From Solirubrobacter ginsenosidimutans (GTDB lineage Bacteria; Actinomycetota; Thermoleophilia; Solirubrobacterales; Solirubrobacteraceae), in contig NZ_JAPDOD010000034.1 of the NCBI RefSeq assembly GCF_027587205.1, forward strand, positions 1-64,000: DNA of 64,000 nt. Direction: 5' to 3'. The notes below the pieces were generated by a model, which ran no database searches, was not told the DNA's origin, and saw only the letters and a program-made list of their open reading frames with translations. The first letter of the stretch is position 1. Every line of letters starts with the position of its first letter. The position numbers were made by a program, and so were the translations under genes. Shown piece by piece: positions 27,527 to 37,243 of the stretch.

Positions 27527-29101
27527 ATGGGCGCGCGACCGGAGGATCTCGCGTCGCTCCCCGGCGATCCGGCGCTGCATGAGCTTTTCGATCTCGCGCT
27601 CGATGTCCTCTGCGTCGTCGGCGTCGACGGCTACCTCAAGCGCGTCAACCCCGCGTTCGAGCGGACGTCCGGGTACTCGCGCGACGAGCTGCTGAGGATG
27701 CGCTTCCTCGACCTTGTCCACCCGGACGACGTGGACGAATCGCTCGCGACGCTCACCGATGGACGCGACCTGGCCGGCGCCAAGCACCGCATCGTGTGCG
27801 CCGACGGTTCGGTGCGCTGGCTGCAATGGACGACGAAGACCATGCCCGACAAGGGCTCCGTCCTCGCGGCGGCGCGCGACGTCACCGAGCGCCGGCGCAC
27901 GGATCACGAGCTGCAGGCGGCATGGCGGCTGGCGCACTCCAGCCGCGACGAGCTGCGCCAGCTCGCCGACGAGCACGCGGCGCTACGGCGGGTCGCCACG
28001 CTCGTCGCTCGCCACGCTGAGCCCGTCGACATCTTCGACGCCGTGGCCGAGGAAGCCGGTCGCCTGCTGGCGGTCGAGGCGATCCGCGTCGTGCGCTACG
28101 ACGACGAGACGGTGACCATCGTCGCCTCGTGGCACGGCCTGGAGGGCGACATCCCGCCGGGCACGCGTATCGCGATCGACGGCGCGAACATCGCGGCGCT
28201 CGTACGTGACACGTGGCGGGCCGCTCGCATCGACGACTATCCGCAGTCGGGGCCCAGGTCCGGATCGATCTGCGGACGAGGCATCCGCGCGGCGGTCGGC
28301 GCGCCGATCATCGCCGGGGACCGGCTGTGGGGGATCATCATCGCCGCCTCCTCCGTGCCAGAGCCGCTTCCGGCGGGCACGGAAACCCGGCTTGCGGCCT
28401 TTACCGAGCTGGTCGCGACCGCCATCTCCAACGTCCAAGTGCGAGCGGAGCTGGCGGCATCGCGCACACGGCTCGTGGCCGCCGCGGACGAGGAGCGCTC
28501 CCGCGTCGTCCGTGACCTGCACGACGGGGCGCAGCAGCGCCTCGTCCACACCGTCGTGACGCTCGAGTTCGCCAAGCGGGCGATCGTCCGCTCCCCTGAT
28601 CAGGTTGCCTCGCACGTCGCCGAAGCGCTCGAGCAGTCGCAACTGGCGATCCGCGAACTGCGGGAGCTCGCCCACGGCATCCTCCCCGATGTCCTGTCCA
28701 GTCGCGGACTCGCCGCGGCGGCAACCACCCTCGCATCGCGCGCGTCCGTCGACGTCGCGCTCGAGATCGATGTCGGCCGGCTGCCGGCGCCGGTCGAGGC
28801 CACGGCGTACTTCGTGATCGCGGAGGCACTCACGAATGTCGCCAAGCACGCGCGTGCCACAAGCGGCAAGGTGAGCGCCCACGTCGCCGGAGGGGCCTTG
28901 TGCATCTCGATCGAGGATGACGGCGTCGGCGGCGCGCGAGCGGATGGCCACGGCCTGCTCGGGCTTGCCGACCGCCTGGCCGCGCTCGACGGAGCGCTGT
29001 CGATCGACAGCGCCCAGGGCCGAGGCACGACCGTGACGGCCAGGATTCCGATTCGCGACGAATCGCTGCTCGGGCGAGCCCCCGACGTAGGCGGCTTCTA
29101 G
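27527..29101 (+). CDS. PAS-GAF sensor histidine kinase (HisKA_3/NarL-partner type)
   Basis: A soluble sensor kinase, 524 residues from ATG 27527 (upstream starts at 27440 and 27395 would add a basic leader and are possible). A PAS domain (~10-125, with FERTSGYSRDELLRM) is followed by a GAF domain (~160-310), a HisKA_3 dimerisation domain with the phospho-His in VVRDLHDGAQQRL, and an HATPase_c domain (EALTNVAKHARA, DDGVGGA, GLLGLADRL). Such kinases pair with NarL-type regulators; none is next to it. It is flanked by two LAL regulators that may be functionally linked. Confidence 0.9.
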   Translation: MGARPEDLASLPGDPALHELFDLALDVLCVVGVDGYLKRVNPAFERTSGYSRDELLRMRFLDLVHPDDVDESLATLTDGRDLAGAKHRIVCADGSVRWLQWTTKTMPDKGSVLAAARDVTERRRTDHELQAAWRLAHSSRDELRQLADEHAALRRVATLVARHAEPVDIFDAVAEEAGRLLAVEAIRVVRYDDETVTIVASWHGLEGDIPPGTRIAIDGANIAALVRDTWRAARIDDYPQSGPRSGSICGRGIRAAVGAPIIAGDRLWGIIIAASSVPEPLPAGTETRLAAFTELVATAISNVQVRAELAASRTRLVAAADEERSRVVRDLHDGAQQRLVHTVVTLEFAKRAIVRSPDQVASHVAEALEQSQLAIRELRELAHGILPDVLSSRGLAAAATTLASRASVDVALEIDVGRLPAPVEATAYFVIAEALTNVAKHARATSGKVSAHVAGGALCISIEDDGVGGARADGHGLLGLADRLAALDGALSIDSAQGRGTTVTARIPIRDESLLGRAPDVGGF

Positions 29102-29139
29102 CGGTTGCCCGGGCTCGCGCGGCCATGTAGGTTCGCGCC

Positions 29140-31923
29140 GTGCTGCTCGGCAGGCGCTCCGAGTGCGACACGCTCGACCGGCTGGTCGACGCCGTTCGCG
29201 CGGGTGAGAGCCGGGCGCTGGTCGTGCGTGGCGAGGCCGGGGTGGGCAAATCGGCGCTGCTGGAGTACCTGGTCGGGCGAGCGTCCGGATGCCGGGTCGA
29301 GAGCGTTGCGGGCGTGCAGTCCGAGATGGAGCTGACGTTCGCGGCGCTCGGGCAGCTGTGCGCGCCGATGCTGGCCCAGCTGGACTCGCTCCCTGAGCCG
29401 CAGCGCGACGCGCTCGGCACGGCGCTCGGTCTGCGTCCTGGACCGGCGCCCGATCGCTTGCTGGTTGGTCTCGCCGTGCTGAGTCTGCTGGCCGGTGTCG
29501 CCGAGGCGCGCCCGCTGGTGTGCGTGATCGACGATGCGCAGTGGCTCGACGACGCTTCGGCGCAGGCCTTGACGTTCGCCGCGCGCCGGCTGCGTTCCGA
29601 GTCGGTGGCGCTCGTGTTCGCCGTGCGGGACTCAGCTGACGAGTGAGATTCCGGACTGCCCGAGCTCGTGGTCGGCGGCTTACGAGAGGACGCCGCGGTG
29701 GCGCTGCTGAACTCGGTGATCCGCTGGCCGCTCGACGAGGAGGTGCGCGACCGGATCGTGGCGGAGACTCGCGGCAATCCTCTCGCGCTCTTGGAGTTGC
29801 CGCGGGGGTTGTCCCATGTCGAGCTGGCCGGCGGTTTCGGGCTGCCCGCTTCCGGCATGCTCGCCGGTCACATCGAGGAGAGTTTCCGGCAGCGGGGAGC
29901 GCGTCTGCCCACCGACAGCCAACGCCTGCTGCTGGTGGCTGCGGCTGAGCCGGTCGGCGAGCCGGTGCTCGTCTGGAACGCGGCGCGGGAGCTCGGCATC
30001 GGGTTGGAGGCCGCGGCACCCGCGTCGGCCGCCGGGCTGTGCGATTTCGGTGCACGAGTCCGATTCCGCCACCCCCTGGTGCGGTCAGCGGTCTATCGCG
30101 GGGCGTCGCCGGGCGACCGGCGGAGCGTGCACCGAGCGCTGGCGGCAGCCACCGACCCGGTGACCGATCCCGACCGCCGCGCGTGGCATCGCGCGCATGC
30201 CGCGGCCGGGCCCGACGAGGATGTGGCGGGCGCGTTGGAGCGGTCGGCGGCCGGAGCGCAGGCACGCGGGGGGCTGGCCGCAGCGGCCGCGTTCCTGCGG
30301 GCGGCTGCCGGACTGACACCCGATCCGGCGCGGCGGGCCGCGCGAGCCCTGGCAGCGGCGCAGGCGCAGTATCGAGCGGGCGCGTTCGATGCCGCTCTGG
30401 AGATGCTCGTGACCGCCGAGGCGGGACCGCTCGACGAGCTGCAGCGCGCCCAGGTGGACCTCGTCCGAGCCCAGGTCTCGTTCGCGCTCAGTCGTGGCAG
30501 CGAGGCTCCCCTGCTGCTCCTGAAGGCGGCGAAGCGGCTGGAGCCCGTCGATGTCTCACTCGCGCGTGAGACCTACCTCGATGCGGTCTTCGCGGCCCTG
30601 TTCGCCGACCGCCTCGGTCCGATGCGCCAAGTGGCGGCGGCCGCGAAGCTCGCGCCCGCGGCACCTCCGCCCGGCGGGCCGGCGGATCGCTTCTTGGACG
30701 GCATGGTCGCGATGATCCTGGAGGACTACGCGGACGCGGCGCCGGCGTTGCGCGGCGCACTCGAGGCCTTCCGCGACGAAGGCCTGGCCTCCGACACCGA
30801 GTTCCAGTGGATCGTCATCGCGGCTCAGGCTTCCAACATGTTGTGGGATTTCGCTGGATGGCGGGAGCTCTGCGCACGCCAGGTCCAGCTCACGCGTGAC
30901 GCCGGGGCGCTCGTCACACTCCCGATCGCGCTCATCCCGCTGATCGTCGGGCACGTGCTCGCCGGCGAGCTCGTCCAGGCCACCTCGCTGCTCGAGGAGC
31001 TCAAGGCCGTCACCGAGGCGACCGGAAGCCCGCACCCGCTCTACTGCGACGCGCTGGTCTCCGCCTGGCAGGGGCGCGAGTCCGAGAGCTCCACCTTGAT
31101 CGAGGCCGGCCTCGATGAGGCGGTCGGCCGGGGCGAGGGACTGAACGCGAGCATCGTCGAGTGGGCGAGCGCGGTCCTATGGAACGGTCTCGGCCGCTAC
31201 CAGGAGGCGCTCGACGCGGCCACCCACGCCGGCGATGACCCGCAGATCGGCCACCGTGCCGTGGTGATCGTCTCGACGTGGGGGCTGATCGAGCTCGTCG
31301 AAGCGGCCGCTCGCTGCGGCGAGGCCGGGCTCGCGGCGGACGCCTTGCGGAGACTCTCCGAACGGACTCGTCCGAGCGGCACGGACTGGGCGTTGGGGAT
31401 CGAGGCGCGGTCGCGGGCGCTGCTCAGCGACGGCGAAGCAGCCGATCACCTCTACCGCGAGGCGATCGAGCGACTGCGTCGCGGCGGACCCGCCGGCTAT
31501 CTCGCGCGCACCCATCTCGTCTACGGCGAGTGGCTGCGACGCGAGCGTCGCCGCCTTGACGCGCGCGAGCACCTGCGAATCGCTTACGAACTGTGCTCCG
31601 AGATGGGCTTCGAGGCGTTCGCGGCGCGTGCCGCGCGTGAGCTGCGCGCCGCCGGCGAGAAGGTTCCGAAGCGCAGCTTCGAGACCAGCGCCGAGCTCAC
31701 TCCCCAGGAAGCGCAGATCGCCCGGCTTGCCGGCGAAGGGCTTTCGAACCCGGACATCGGCAGCCGGCTGTTCATCAGCCCCCGCACAGTCCAGTATCAC
31801 CTGCATAAGGTGTTCACCAAGCTGGACATCACGTCACGCCGGGATCTCGGCGCCGCGCTCGCGGGTGCCGGCCGAATCGAAGGGACGGACACATGGCAGC
31901 CGCACCCACGCATCGCACGCTGA
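29140..31923 (+). pseudogene. LuxR-family LAL regulator broken by an in-frame UGA (copy 2)
   Basis: One frame of 928 codons aligned along its whole length with copy 1, but with TGA at 29644-29646 (after VRDSADE). The first part (168 residues) holds Walker A GEAGVGKSALL and Walker B VCVIDDAQWLD. The second part holds the helical region and an intact LuxR HTH (LTPQEAQIARLAGEGLSNPDIG). The copy-1 sequence has no stop here, and one change (CGA to TGA) would explain it. A GTG at 29668 could restart translation. No SECIS lies at the right distance, so selenocysteine is unlikely. Rest of the frame is well kept: a recent mutation, split protein or sequencing error. Confidence 0.8.
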
Positions 31924-32354
31924 TCGTGGCCAACCGCACCGCGGGCACACACCTGCTGCTCGAGGAGGTCGAGCGCCGGGCGGCAGCGCGGCCGACGGCG
32001 TTCGTCTTGCTGATCCCCGCCGTCACGTCGACCAAGGCGGCCGACTGGACGCTCAACGAGGCGCTGAAGTCCTTGCGGCGCGCGGCGCAGGGTCCAACCG
32101 GTCATCGCCCGACCGACGTCGAGGGCATCGTCGGAGGAGCCGACCCATTCGAGTCGATCGAGAAAGCGCTCGCCGACGGCAACTTCGATGACGTCGTGAT
32201 CTCGCCGCTGCCCAAACGGACGTCGCAATGGCTCAAGCGAGACCTCCCCGCCCGGGTCGAGAAGCTCAACGTCCCCGTGACGGTCATCACGCCTCCGAAG
32301 GAGAAGCGGATGACCATCGAGGAATCGGGGCTCTACGGCACCGGGTTGGGCTAG
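31893..32354 (+). CDS. Usp/Rossmann-like small protein (copy 1)
   Basis: A 153-residue alpha/beta protein (THRTLIVANRTAGTHLLLEE, PTAFVLLIPAVTS, DDVVISPLPKRTSQWLKRDL, VPVTVITPP). The strand pattern and VPVTVI ending resemble universal stress proteins, though the Usp nucleotide loop is not clear, so the family is inferred. The ATG lies 31 bases inside the end of the LAL frame, so it is co-transcribed with it. It is about 80% similar to the copy at 32527. Confidence 0.75.
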   Translation: MAAAPTHRTLIVANRTAGTHLLLEEVERRAAARPTAFVLLIPAVTSTKAADWTLNEALKSLRRAAQGPTGHRPTDVEGIVGGADPFESIEKALADGNFDDVVISPLPKRTSQWLKRDLPARVEKLNVPVTVITPPKEKRMTIEESGLYGTGLG

Positions 32355-32373
32355 CCGCAGGCGCGGGAGTGTC

Positions 32374-32487
32374 ATGAACCCCTCGCTGATCCGGCTCGCC
32401 GCCACCGCCCGTCGACCCGCTTCGCACGCGTTCACGGTCCCGGTCGTGCGCGAGCTCGCCCCGGTTGACCGCAGGTCGAGCGCCTGA
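32374..32487 (+). CDS. Tiny ORF joining MNPSLI and RRPASHAFTVPVVREL
   Basis: A 37-residue ORF starting MNPSLIRLAATA, then RRPASHAFTVPVVREL, then a short polar tail. It combines in one peptide the two features that are split between the tiny ORFs at 23497 and 23601. It sits between two tandem stress-type genes. The repeated sequence supports a small family; the function is unknown. Confidence 0.5.
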   Translation: MNPSLIRLAATARRPASHAFTVPVVRELAPVDRRSSA

Positions 32488-32526
32488 GACGGTTGGCGAT
32501 GCCAGCCGACTCAGGAGGACGGAGAC

Positions 32527-33000
32527 ATGGCATCCGCATCGACACCCACGCATCGCACGCTGATCGTGGCCAACCGCACCGCGGGCACGCATCTCCTGCT
32601 CCAGGAGGTCGACCGCCGCGCGGCCGAGCGACCGACGGCGTTCGTCCTGTTGATCCCCGACGTCACCTCGAGGAACGCGGCCGATTGGACGCTCAACGAA
32701 GGCCTGAAGTCACTGCGGCGTGCGGCCCAGGGCGCGACCGGTAATCGCCCGGCGCACGTCGAGGGCATGATCGGCGGACCGCACGCGTTCGAGTCGATCG
32801 AGCGGGCGCTCGCCGAGGGCGACTTCGACGACGTGGTCATCTCCACGCTGCCGAAGCGGACGTCGCAGTGGCTGAAGCGAGACCTGCCCGCCCGTGTCGA
32901 GAAGCTCGGGGTTCCCGTGACCGTCATCACGGCGCCGAAGGCGCAGCGGATGAGCTTCGAGGAGTCCGGGATCTGGGGCGGGGGCGGGTTCGGGGCCTAG
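32527..33000 (+). CDS. Usp/Rossmann-like small protein (copy 2)
   Basis: A 157-residue tandem duplicate of the gene at 31893, sharing most of its length (HRTLIVANRTAGTHLLLQEV, KRTSQWLKRDLPARVEKLG) and ending in a Gly-rich tail GGGGFGA. A CAGGAGGACGGAGAC leader gives a strong ribosome site. A tiny ORF lies between the copies. It converges with the MgtC gene, seven bases between stops. Confidence 0.75.
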   Translation: MASASTPTHRTLIVANRTAGTHLLLQEVDRRAAERPTAFVLLIPDVTSRNAADWTLNEGLKSLRRAAQGATGNRPAHVEGMIGGPHAFESIERALAEGDFDDVVISTLPKRTSQWLKRDLPARVEKLGVPVTVITAPKAQRMSFEESGIWGGGGFGA

Positions 33001-33007
33001 CCGCGCG

Positions 33008-33697
33008 CTACGCCGCGAGCTCGAGGCCGCGCTTCGCGTGCGCGGAGGCGACGCACGCCTGATCCTCGATCGCCTTCACGAGGGCGGCGCGATCCTCGCC
33101 GGGTGAGACGCGCAGGTGCAGCCGCACCGCGGTCAACTCGCCCTCTCGCTCGCAGTCGAGGCTGTCGAGCACCGCGTCGTGCTCCGCCACGAGGGCGAGC
33201 ATGTCACCGACCCGGTCGGGCTCGACCTCCACCTCGAGCACGAAGCGGTCGGACTGCACACGGTGCAGCAGCCCCGTGCGGACGTGGCGGAACACCAGCA
33301 ACGCGACCAACACCACGGCGGTCCCCGTGATCGCGAGTGAATAGAAGCCGATGCCGGCGGCCATGCCGATCGCGGCCGAGATCCAGACCGCCGCGGCGGT
33401 GGTGAGGCCGCGGACCGCGAGGCCCTGGTGGATGATCGCGCCGGCGCCGAGGAAGCCGACGCCCGTCACCACCTGGGCGGCGATGCGCGTCGGGTCGATC
33501 GGCGCGCCGGCCCGCTCGAAACCGGAGAACCCGTAGGCGGAGATGAGCGTGAAGACGGCGGCGCCCATGCCCACGAGCACATGGGTGCGCACGCCGGCGG
33601 GCTGGTCGCGCGATTCTCGCTCCAGCCCGATCGCGCCGCACAGGAGCACGACGAGCGTGAGCCGGAGCGCGATGTCGGGGAAAGCGATCGAAGTCAT
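33008..33697 (-). CDS. MgtC/SapB family membrane protein (copy 2), ion-regulon member
   Basis: A 229-residue MgtC-like protein with the family motifs AIGLERESRDQPAGVRTHVL, VTGVGFLGAGAIIHQG and GLTTAAAVWISAAIGMAAG, four to five helices, and an ACT-like C-terminal domain (LEVEVEPDRVGDMLALV). The ATG at 33697 (MTSIAFPDIALRL) is supported because it lies 22 bases after the 50-bp regulatory element, the same distance as for the other regulon genes. Likely role: Mg2+ or membrane-potential homeostasis. It shares its promoter type with K+ and Mg2+ transporters in the window. Confidence 0.9.
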   Translation of the reverse strand: MTSIAFPDIALRLTLVVLLCGAIGLERESRDQPAGVRTHVLVGMGAAVFTLISAYGFSGFERAGAPIDPTRIAAQVVTGVGFLGAGAIIHQGLAVRGLTTAAAVWISAAIGMAAGIGFYSLAITGTAVVLVALLVFRHVRTGLLHRVQSDRFVLEVEVEPDRVGDMLALVAEHDAVLDSLDCEREGELTAVRLHLRVSPGEDRAALVKAIEDQACVASAHAKRGLELAA

Positions 33698-33719
33698 ACG
33701 TCTGATCATGGGACGCCGC

Positions 33720-33769
33720 CACCAAGACGCCGTACAGATCACGGCCTCCGGGATTCAGATTTCGTGAAG
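33720..33769 (-). promoter_or_regulatory. Ion-regulon element, copy a (mgtC)
   Basis: Minus strand, four heptamers at offsets 1, 12, 33 and 44: CTTCACG, CTGAATC, CTGTACG, CTTGGTG. It ends 22 bases before ATG 33697. A CATGAT six bases before the ATG may be the -10 box. Confidence 0.75.
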
Positions 33770-33782
33770 CCAGTGCCAGGCG

Positions 33783-33832
33783 ACACCACATGTGGTGTTG
33801 ACATGGTGCCATGACGGTGCCATACTGGCGCC
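33783..33832 (+). promoter_or_regulatory. Promoter and operator of the RHH gene, probably leaderless
   Basis: A perfect 16-bp palindrome ACACCACATGTGGTGT (33783-33798) overlaps the -35 box TTGACA (33798-33803). After exactly 17 bases comes CATACT (33821-33826), and the ATG follows six bases later at 33833, so transcription should start at or next to the A of the start codon. Three near-identical GGTGCCAT/GGCGCCAT words lie in the spacer and start region. The downstream gene encodes a ribbon-helix-helix protein, so autoregulation is likely. Confidence 0.7.
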
Positions 33833-34324
33833 ATGGACCTGACCCCTTATGTGGATGCACTCCGCCGGGACCTCGCCGTCGCCGCGGAGGCCGGCGGGGA
33901 GGAAGCGCGCGCGCTCGCCGAGCGCCTCGCTGCCCCGCTCGACTCGTCGGTGCGGCTGATGCTGCTCGACGCGCTGTCGGCCGCCGCCGACGAGATCACC
34001 CGCGAGCTCGCGCCCGCCTCGGTGGAGCTGCGCCTGCGCGCCGGCGATCCCGAGTTCGTCGTCGCGACGCCGCCCGCTCCGCCGCAGGAGCCCGAGCGCG
34101 ACGCCCCGCCGGCGCCCGAGCTCGACGAGGCGGCGACGGCGCGCATCAACCTGCGCCTGCCCGAGCAGCTCAAGGCCGAGGTCGAGCAGGCCGCGAGCCG
34201 CGACCGGCTCTCGGTCAACTCGTGGCTCGTCCGCGCCGCCGCTGCGGCGGTCACCGCCGAGCCCCGCGGGCCGAGCCAGCGCGGCGGACGGATCGGCCAG
34301 TCCTTCACCGGGTGGGTGCGCTGA
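33833..34324 (+). CDS. Ribbon-helix-helix (HicB/CopG-like) DNA-binding protein
   Basis: A 163-residue protein: helical N-terminus (1-75), Pro-rich acidic linker, then a C-terminal RHH fold (ARINLRLPEQLKAEVEQAAS, RLSVNSWLVRAAAAAVT, about 103-141). RHH dimers bind short palindromes. The promoter has matching repeats, so it probably represses itself and the following genes. The stop overlaps the next start (TGATG), linking it to the DUF4097 and DrrAB genes as one operon. It may be the regulator of that exporter. No toxin partner is present. Confidence 0.88.
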   Translation: MDLTPYVDALRRDLAVAAEAGGEEARALAERLAAPLDSSVRLMLLDALSAAADEITRELAPASVELRLRAGDPEFVVATPPAPPQEPERDAPPAPELDEAATARINLRLPEQLKAEVEQAASRDRLSVNSWLVRAAAAAVTAEPRGPSQRGGRIGQSFTGWVR

Positions 34325-35168
34325 TGTCCGCGTTCGAGACTCCGCAGCCGATCTTCGCCACGGTCGACGTGGTCCTGGGCGATGTCCGGATCACCGCCGG
34401 CGAGCGCGACACGACCGTCGTCGAGGTCCGGCCCAGCGACGCCACCAACAAGGAGGACGTCGCCGCCGCCGAGCAGACCCGCGTCGAGTTCTCGGCCGGA
34501 CGCCTGCTGGTCAAGGCTCCCAAGCTGCGCTCGTGGCTGCCGCGCCAGACCGGAGGGTCGCTCGACGTCACGATCGAGCTCCCCGCGGGCTCGCAGCTGC
34601 ACGGCACCGCGCAGATGGCCGATATGAACTGCGAGGGCCGCTTCGGCGACTGCCGGTTGCGGCTGGGGATCGGGCAGATCCGCCTCGAGCACGCCGGCAA
34701 GCTGGATCTCAAGAGCGGCGCCGGCGACATCGAGGTCGATCACGCCGGCGGCCATGCGGACATCACGGTCGGCTCGGGCGAGGTGCGCGTCCGCGAGCTG
34801 GCGTCGAGCGCGGTGATCAAGAACTCCAATGGCGATTCGTATGTCGCGGACGCCGCCGGCGAGCTGCGCCTCAAGTCGGCCAACGGCAGCATCGTCGTCG
34901 ATCGCGCCCAGGCCGGCGTCGTCGCCAAGACCGCCAATGGCGACGTGCGCGTCGGCGCGGTGGCGCGCGGCGCGGTCGTGCTCGAAACGAGCATCGGAGA
35001 CGTCGAGGTTGGCATCCCGGAGGGCACCGCGGCGTGGCTCGACGTGAATGCGACCGCGGGTCGCGTGCACAACGCACTCGAGGGCTCGACCGCGCCCGAC
35101 GAGTCGGCCGACAAGGTCGAGCTGCGGGCGCGGACGTCGCTGGGGAACATCGAGATCCGGCGGGCGCG

Positions 35169-35172
<4 letters not shown>
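34324..35172 (+). CDS. DUF4097-type beta-helix protein
   Basis: A 282-residue protein built of repeating strands (LDLKSGAGDIEVDHAGGHAD, ELRLKSANGSIVVDRAQAG, VAKTANGDVRVGAVARG, VLETSIGDVEV), the adhesin-like beta-solenoid of DUF4097. No signal peptide is seen. In actinobacteria this type often sits between an RHH regulator and a DrrAB exporter, as here; overlaps of 1 and 4 bases on the two sides show translational coupling. The role is unknown, perhaps sensing at the membrane face. Confidence 0.88.
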
Positions 35173-36094
<922 letters not shown>

Positions 36095-36098
<4 letters not shown>

Positions 36099-36862
36099 AC
36101 TACGCCATCCAGGACTCGGCGACGATGCTGCGCCGGAACCTCCGCCGCACGCTGCGCTACCCCGTGGGAGCCGTCGTGACGATCGGCATCCCGCTCGTCT
36201 TCCTGCTGCTCTTCGTCTTCGTCTTCGGCTCCACGATGGGCGCCGGGCTCGGCGGCGGGCGCGACGACTACCTCGACTACATCACCCCCGGGATCCTCCT
36301 GCTCACGATCGCCGGAGCGGCCCAGGGTGTCGCGATCTCGGTCGCGATGGACATGACCGAGGGCATCGTCACGCGTTTCCGCACGATGTCGATCGCGCGC
36401 GTCTCGGTGCTGACGGGGCACGTCGTCGGCAGCCTGATCCAGACGCTGATCGGGCTCGCGGTCATCATCGGGGTCGCGCTGGCGCTGGGGTTCGACCCCA
36501 ACGCCGAGCCGCTGGAGTGGCTCGCGCTCCTCGGCCTGCTGATCCTCGTCTCGCTGGCGGTGATCTGGCTGTCCGTCGCGCTCGGGCTCGTGACCAAGAG
36601 CGTCGAGACCGCGAGCAACCTGCCGATGCCGCTGATCCTGTTGCCGTTCCTCGGCAGCGGGTTCGTCCCCACCGACTCGATGCCGGCGGCGATGCGGATC
36701 TTCGCGGAGTATCAGCCGTTCACGCCGATCATGGACACGGTGCGCGGGCTCCTGATGGGCACGCCGATCGGCAACAGCGCCGTGCTCGCCATCGCGTGGT
36801 CGGTCGGCGGCGGCTTCGCCTCCTACCTGTGGGCCAAGCGGCTCTACAACCGTCAAGCCTGA
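36095..36862 (+). CDS. DrrB-type ABC-2 exporter permease (copy 2)
   Basis: A 255-residue permease with about six helices (VGAVVTIGIPLVFLLLFVFV first) and the family segments TRFRTMSIARVSVL and GSGFVPTDSMPAAMRIFAEY. Last gene of the RHH-DUF4097-DrrA-DrrB operon. About 85 bases separate its stop from the convergent end of a small membrane-peptide gene; a short CCGGTT/AACCGG repeat at 36885-36897 lies there. Confidence 0.92.
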
Positions 36863-36949
36863 GGGCAACCAGCTCGGAGCTGAGCCGGTTCAACCGGCCG
36901 GCACGCGCCCGAGGTCCCGGCGGCATTGACTTCGCCTGCTTGACGGGCG

Positions 36950-37081
36950 TCAGCGGAGGCGACGGGCTTGTCGCTGCCGTTCGACCGCCAGAGCGAGACG
37001 AGGCTCGTCTCGAGGCACGACGAGGCGCAGGAGCAGTTTGGCTCCGAGCGCGAGGCTCACGAGCGACGCGAGGATGTGCAT
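36950..37081 (-). CDS. 43-aa membrane peptide under ion-regulon control
   Basis: A short ORF starting MHILASLVSLALGAKLLLRL, one likely transmembrane segment, followed by a basic tail ending RQARRLR. Alone it would be weak, but ATG 37081 lies exactly 23 bases after a 50-bp regulatory element on the same strand (37105-37154), as for corA and kdp. It is divergent from the orphan kdpA. It may be a KdpF-like or other small regulator of a transporter; that is inference. Confidence 0.6.
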   Translation of the reverse strand: MHILASLVSLALGAKLLLRLVVPRDEPRLALAVERQRQARRLR

Positions 37082-37104
37082 GTCTCCCACTGTGGATCGA
37101 CCCA

Positions 37105-37154
37105 CGTGAAGGTCCCGTCCAGAAACTCTGTGTGCCCATACAGGTGTTGTGAAG
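37105..37154 (-). promoter_or_regulatory. Ion-regulon element, copy h (43-aa peptide)
   Basis: Minus strand heptamers at offsets 1, 12, 33, 44: CTTCACA, CTGTATG, CTGGACG, CTTCACG. It ends 23 bases before ATG 37081. Only 17 bases separate it from copy b on the other strand, so the two form a divergent pair. Confidence 0.7.
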
Positions 37155-37171
37155 AGCGCTCGCTCGAATGG

Positions 37172-37221
37172 CTTCACGAAATCTTGATGAGCGGGGCCGC
37201 GACCTAGACGAACTCTTTGCG
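37172..37221 (+). promoter_or_regulatory. Ion-regulon element, copy b (orphan kdpA)
   Basis: Heptamers CTTCACG (37172-37178), CTTGATG (37183-37189), CTAGACG (37204-37210) and CTTTGCG (37215-37221). It ends 22 bases before ATG 37244. GATCAT seven bases before the ATG is a possible -10 box. Confidence 0.75.
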
Positions 37222-37243
37222 CCGGCGCTCGATCATCGGCGGC

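Noticed and set aside
29644..29664. Selenocysteine reading of the UGA in the second LAL gene
   Set aside because: No GGTCT loop or stem at 18 nt after the UGA, and no LAL protein is known to carry selenocysteine.
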